64,000 nt of DNA, from positions 4,302,001-4,366,000 of the forward strand of contig NZ_CP046401.1 of NCBI RefSeq assembly GCF_009762775.1, read 5' to 3'. Source of the stretch: Maribellus comscasis (GTDB taxonomy: Bacteria > Bacteroidota > Bacteroidia > Bacteroidales > Prolixibacteraceae). Shown here piece by piece: positions 61,900 through 64,000 of the stretch; within the stretch, counting starts at the first letter, position 1; every line of letters starts with the position of its first letter. The notes below the pieces were generated by a model. That model searched no databases, had not been told where the DNA came from, and saw only the letters and a list, made by a program, of their open reading frames with translations. The position numbers and the translations under genes were made by a program.

Positions 61900-63240
61900 A
61901 TGAATAAAACACTACTAATATTAAAACAGGAATATTTAAAACGGGTAAAGAAAAAATCGTTTATTGTTCTTACACTGCTGGTGCCGTTTCTTTTCGCGGG
62001 AATGTTTGCACTTATTATTTTTCTTTCCATTAATAACGATAAAGAAGAACGGACTATTGCAGTATACGATGAGTCGCAATTGTTTTTGGGTGAACTGGAA
62101 CAGCAAGGCTACACAACCTTCCATTTTATACCCGAGGAAGAATATAATGAGTTGAAATCGAATTTAAAAGAGAGTGATTTTTACGCCTTGTTGTACATCC
62201 CCGCAAATATATATTCTGCAAATGTTGCCCAGCTCTTATCGGTAAAACAGGTTCCTATCGAATTAAGCGAACAAATTGAGCGAAAACTAAGTCGTTTTAT
62301 CGAGAATGACAAACGCCAAAAAGTGGTGGAAGAGACCCGGATTCCGGATTTGGAAGACAGGCTGGCAGGAACCAAAACCAGTATAAAACTCAATACGCTT
62401 AAAATATCGGAATCGGGAGAAACCAAAAAAAGTTCTTCGACTATTGCGTTTATTGCCAGTTACGCTATGGGTTTTATCATTTACTTTTTTGTATTTATGT
62501 ATGGTTCTATGGTAATGCGGAGCGTGATGGAAGAGAAAAAGAACCGGATAATCGAAGTAATCATTTCGTCCGTAAAACCGATGCAGCTAATGGCAGGAAA
62601 AATAATCGGGACAGCGCTGGTTGGTTTAACACAGGTAGGAATCTGGATTGTTTTAGGTGCAGTTGCTCTGGGAGTTGTTCAGGGATTGTTTACTCCTGAA
62701 TCGGCTCAGCAAATGGGACAAAGCATTATGGAGTCGCAGTCTGCTATGAGTCCGGCGGCATCTCAAATGGCTGGACAAAGTCAGGTAACTGAAGTTTTGG
62801 AAATGATTGGCAACCTGAATCTGCCGTTAATTCTATTCTCTTTTGTGTTCTATTTCCTTGTGGGATATCTGATGTACAGTTCTTTGCTGGGAGCAGTTGG
62901 AGCAGCAGTCGACAGCGACGAAGATGCACAGCAATTGGTTTTTCCGGTTACCATACCGCTAATTCTTTCCATCATGTTGTTATTCCCCATTGCTAAAAAT
63001 CCCGAAGGGCCTGTGGCCTTCTGGGGCTCAATTATTCCGTTTACATCTCCGGTTTCGATGTTGGCCAGGGTGCCCTACGGAATTCCTACCTGGGAGCTTT
63101 TACTTTCTATGTTTTTACTTGTTTTGGCAACTGTTGGAGCAATCTGGGTAGCGGCTAGAATCTACCGTACCGGTATTTTAATGTATGGTAAAAAAGTAAA
63201 CCTCAAAGAATTGATAAAGTGGTTGCGATATAAAAGTTAA
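61900..63240 (+). CDS. ABC-2 type permease (NatB-like)
   Basis: A 446-residue permease of the ABC-2/NatB type. One N-terminal helix (about 21-43) is followed by a large extracytoplasmic domain (45-170) and five C-terminal helices. Typical motifs are LILKQEYLKRVKKKSFIVLTLLVPFL at the start, VMRSVMEEKKNRIIEVIISSVKPMQLMAGKIIG, and VGAAVDSDEDAQQLVFPVTIPLIL. It exports Na+ or small molecules with the ATPase at 60965-61888. Part of a loop (about 265-300) is rich in Gln, Ser and Met. Confidence 0.92.
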   Translation: MNKTLLILKQEYLKRVKKKSFIVLTLLVPFLFAGMFALIIFLSINNDKEERTIAVYDESQLFLGELEQQGYTTFHFIPEEEYNELKSNLKESDFYALLYIPANIYSANVAQLLSVKQVPIELSEQIERKLSRFIENDKRQKVVEETRIPDLEDRLAGTKTSIKLNTLKISESGETKKSSSTIAFIASYAMGFIIYFFVFMYGSMVMRSVMEEKKNRIIEVIISSVKPMQLMAGKIIGTALVGLTQVGIWIVLGAVALGVVQGLFTPESAQQMGQSIMESQSAMSPAASQMAGQSQVTEVLEMIGNLNLPLILFSFVFYFLVGYLMYSSLLGAVGAAVDSDEDAQQLVFPVTIPLILSIMLLFPIAKNPEGPVAFWGSIIPFTSPVSMLARVPYGIPTWELLLSMFLLVLATVGAIWVAARIYRTGILMYGKKVNLKELIKWLRYKS

Positions 63241-63245
63241 TTTTT

Positions 63246-63404
63246 TTGAAACAATTTAAAGCGATTCTTGTTTCTAAGTTAGAATTTGTAAAAGTTGAGT
63301 ATATTGCAGTGAATGAAAAACACGAAAATAAATACCTGCATGTGTTGCTGTATCCCGGGTTTCAGGGAAGGTACTTTTCGTGGATAGATTGTGAAAATAA
63401 GTAA
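63246..63404 (+). CDS. possible 52-residue protein
   Basis: A TTG-start frame of 52 codons located between the NatB-like gene and the cysK terminator. The translation alternates charged and hydrophobic residues (KQFKAILVSKLEFVKVEYIAV, then YLHVLLYPGFQGRYFSWIDC), which reads like coding rather than random DNA. It ends 13 bp before a strong terminator. No family is recognised, and no ribosome site is evident. It may instead be a 3' leader of the ABC transcript. Confidence 0.3.
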   Translation: MKQFKAILVSKLEFVKVEYIAVNEKHENKYLHVLLYPGFQGRYFSWIDCENK

Positions 63405-63417
63405 AATAATTTATACG

Positions 63418-63449
63418 AAAGCCTTCCTGATTTCAGGGAGGCTTTTTTT
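63418..63449 (+). terminator. intrinsic terminator before cysK
   Basis: AAAGCCTTCCT pairs with AGGGAGGCTTT (one G-T pair) across a 6-nt loop and continues into a run of seven Ts. It closes the NatAB transcript and leaves 24 bp before cysK, so cysK transcription must start inside or after it, or read through. Confidence 0.88.
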
Positions 63450-63472
63450 ATACCGATTTTAAAATTACAAAT

Positions 63473-64000
63473 ATGAAAGCAAATAGTATTTTAGAGACTA
63501 TTGGAAATACCCCACATGTCCGGTTAAGCAGGTTGTATCCTTCGGAATACGAAGTTTGGGTGAAAGTGGAAAAAACAAATCCGGGAGGAAGTATTAAAGA
63601 CAGAATTGCCTTGTCGATGATTGAGGACGCCGAAGCCAAAGGAATTTTAAAACAAGGATCGACAATTATTGAACCCACTTCCGGAAACACTGGAATTGGG
63701 TTGGCGCTTGTTGCTGCTGTAAAAGATTACCGGCTGATTTTAACCATGCCCGAATCGATGTCGATTGAACGGCGTAAAGTTTTAACAGCTTTAGGCGCCG
63801 AGTTGGTGTTAACTCCACGTGAGAAAGGAATGAAGGGAGCTATTGCAAAGGCAGAGGAACTTTCATCAGAGATTCAGGATTCGTGGATTCCTTTCCAGTT
63901 TTCAAATCCTGCCAATGTTGATGCGCACCGGAAAAATACAGCTTTCGAAATTGTGAATGATTTTCCTGATGGACTGGATTATTTAATCACCGGTGTTGGT
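63473..64000 (+). CDS. cysK: cysteine synthase A, N-terminal part
   Basis: The first 176 codons of an O-acetylserine sulfhydrylase; the gene continues past the right edge. The PLP lysine is K42 in NPGGSIKDR, the substrate-binding loop TSGNTG is at 69-74, and the early asparagine loop [14 protein letters not shown] and the later [10 protein letters not shown] are family hallmarks. It makes cysteine from O-acetyl-serine and sulfide with PLP, in the cytoplasm. A strong terminator lies just before it. Confidence 0.93.
   Translation, partial: MKANSILETIGNTPHVRLSRLYPSEYEVWVKVEKTNPGGSIKDRIALSMIEDAEAKGILKQGSTIIEPTSGNTGIGLALVAAVKDYRLILTMPESMSIERRKVLTALGAELVLTPREKGMKGAIAKAEELSSEIQDSWIPFQFSNPANVDAHRKNTAFEIVNDFPDGLDYLITGVG

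Noticed and set aside
1..64000. tRNA, rRNA, CRISPR arrays, prophage or toxin-antitoxin modules
   Set aside because: Scanned for T-loop motifs, spaced repeats and phage or toxin genes; nothing convincing was seen on either strand.

Overview
The window comes from a member of the Bacteroidota, most likely a marine or sediment Bacteroidales/Marinilabiliales (Prolixibacteraceae-like) bacterium. This assignment is inferred from content: type IX secretion genes (gldJ, porU, porV), a full alternative complex III operon (actABCDEF), many Bacteroidota-style lipoproteins, very weak Shine-Dalgarno signals, and TAnnTTTG promoter -7 boxes ahead of several genes. No rRNA, tRNA or CRISPR array was seen.

Layout. 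1-2.8 kb: the start of an ApbE-like lipoprotein on the minus strand, then a loosely packed stretch with an APH-fold kinase and two orphan hypothetical genes. 2.8-9.2 kb: an SDR, two Gfo/Idh/MocA oxidoreductases, a DUF1080 (3-keto-glycoside hydrolase) protein, an MscS channel and a Rossmann epimerase. 9.2-13 kb: corA translationally coupled to an SLC12-like transporter, then a small SNase-fold nuclease. 13.2-15.5 kb: a signalling triad (SpoIIAA-like, hybrid histidine kinase, SpoIIAA-like). 15.5-21.8 kb: a hydrolase, DUF302, an SLC13 symporter, a TIGR03915 protein, a uracil/xanthine permease, a second DUF1080 lipoprotein and a small HTH protein. 22-27.9 kb: a divergent cell-wall recycling locus with a GH3-NagZ/beta-lactamase-fold fusion facing a NamZ-family exo-muramidase and a sodium:solute symporter. 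28-32.4 kb: beta-helix lipoprotein, EEP nuclease, CCA-adding enzyme, thioredoxin. 32.7-34.3 kb: one insertion sequence with hairpins near both ends. 34.7-41.4 kb: type IX secretion genes gldJ (minus) diverging from porU-porV, followed by ispF, a CoA-binding protein and a thioredoxin-like protein. 42.7-45.5 kb: membrane proteins (DUF5362, Bax inhibitor-1) and an AlkD-like HEAT protein. 45.6-49.4 kb: an overlapping trio of flippase, asparagine-synthase-like enzyme and methyltransferase. 49.6-50.7 kb: AI-2E/PerM permease. 51-59 kb: actABCDEF. 59-64 kb: AGE-family epimerase lipoprotein, a NatAB-like ABC exporter, a possible 52-codon gene and the start of cysK.

The most coherent systems are the muropeptide-salvage locus (wall fragments trimmed by NamZ, NagZ and an AmiE-like amidase, with a Na+ symporter for uptake), the T9SS sortase/shuttle genes, the respiratory ACIII, and the histidine-kinase triad. 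The best candidates for under-described biology are the NagZ-AmiE-like fusion next to NamZ, the SpoIIAA-kinase-SpoIIAA triad, and the stand-alone flippase/amidotransferase-like/methyltransferase trio.
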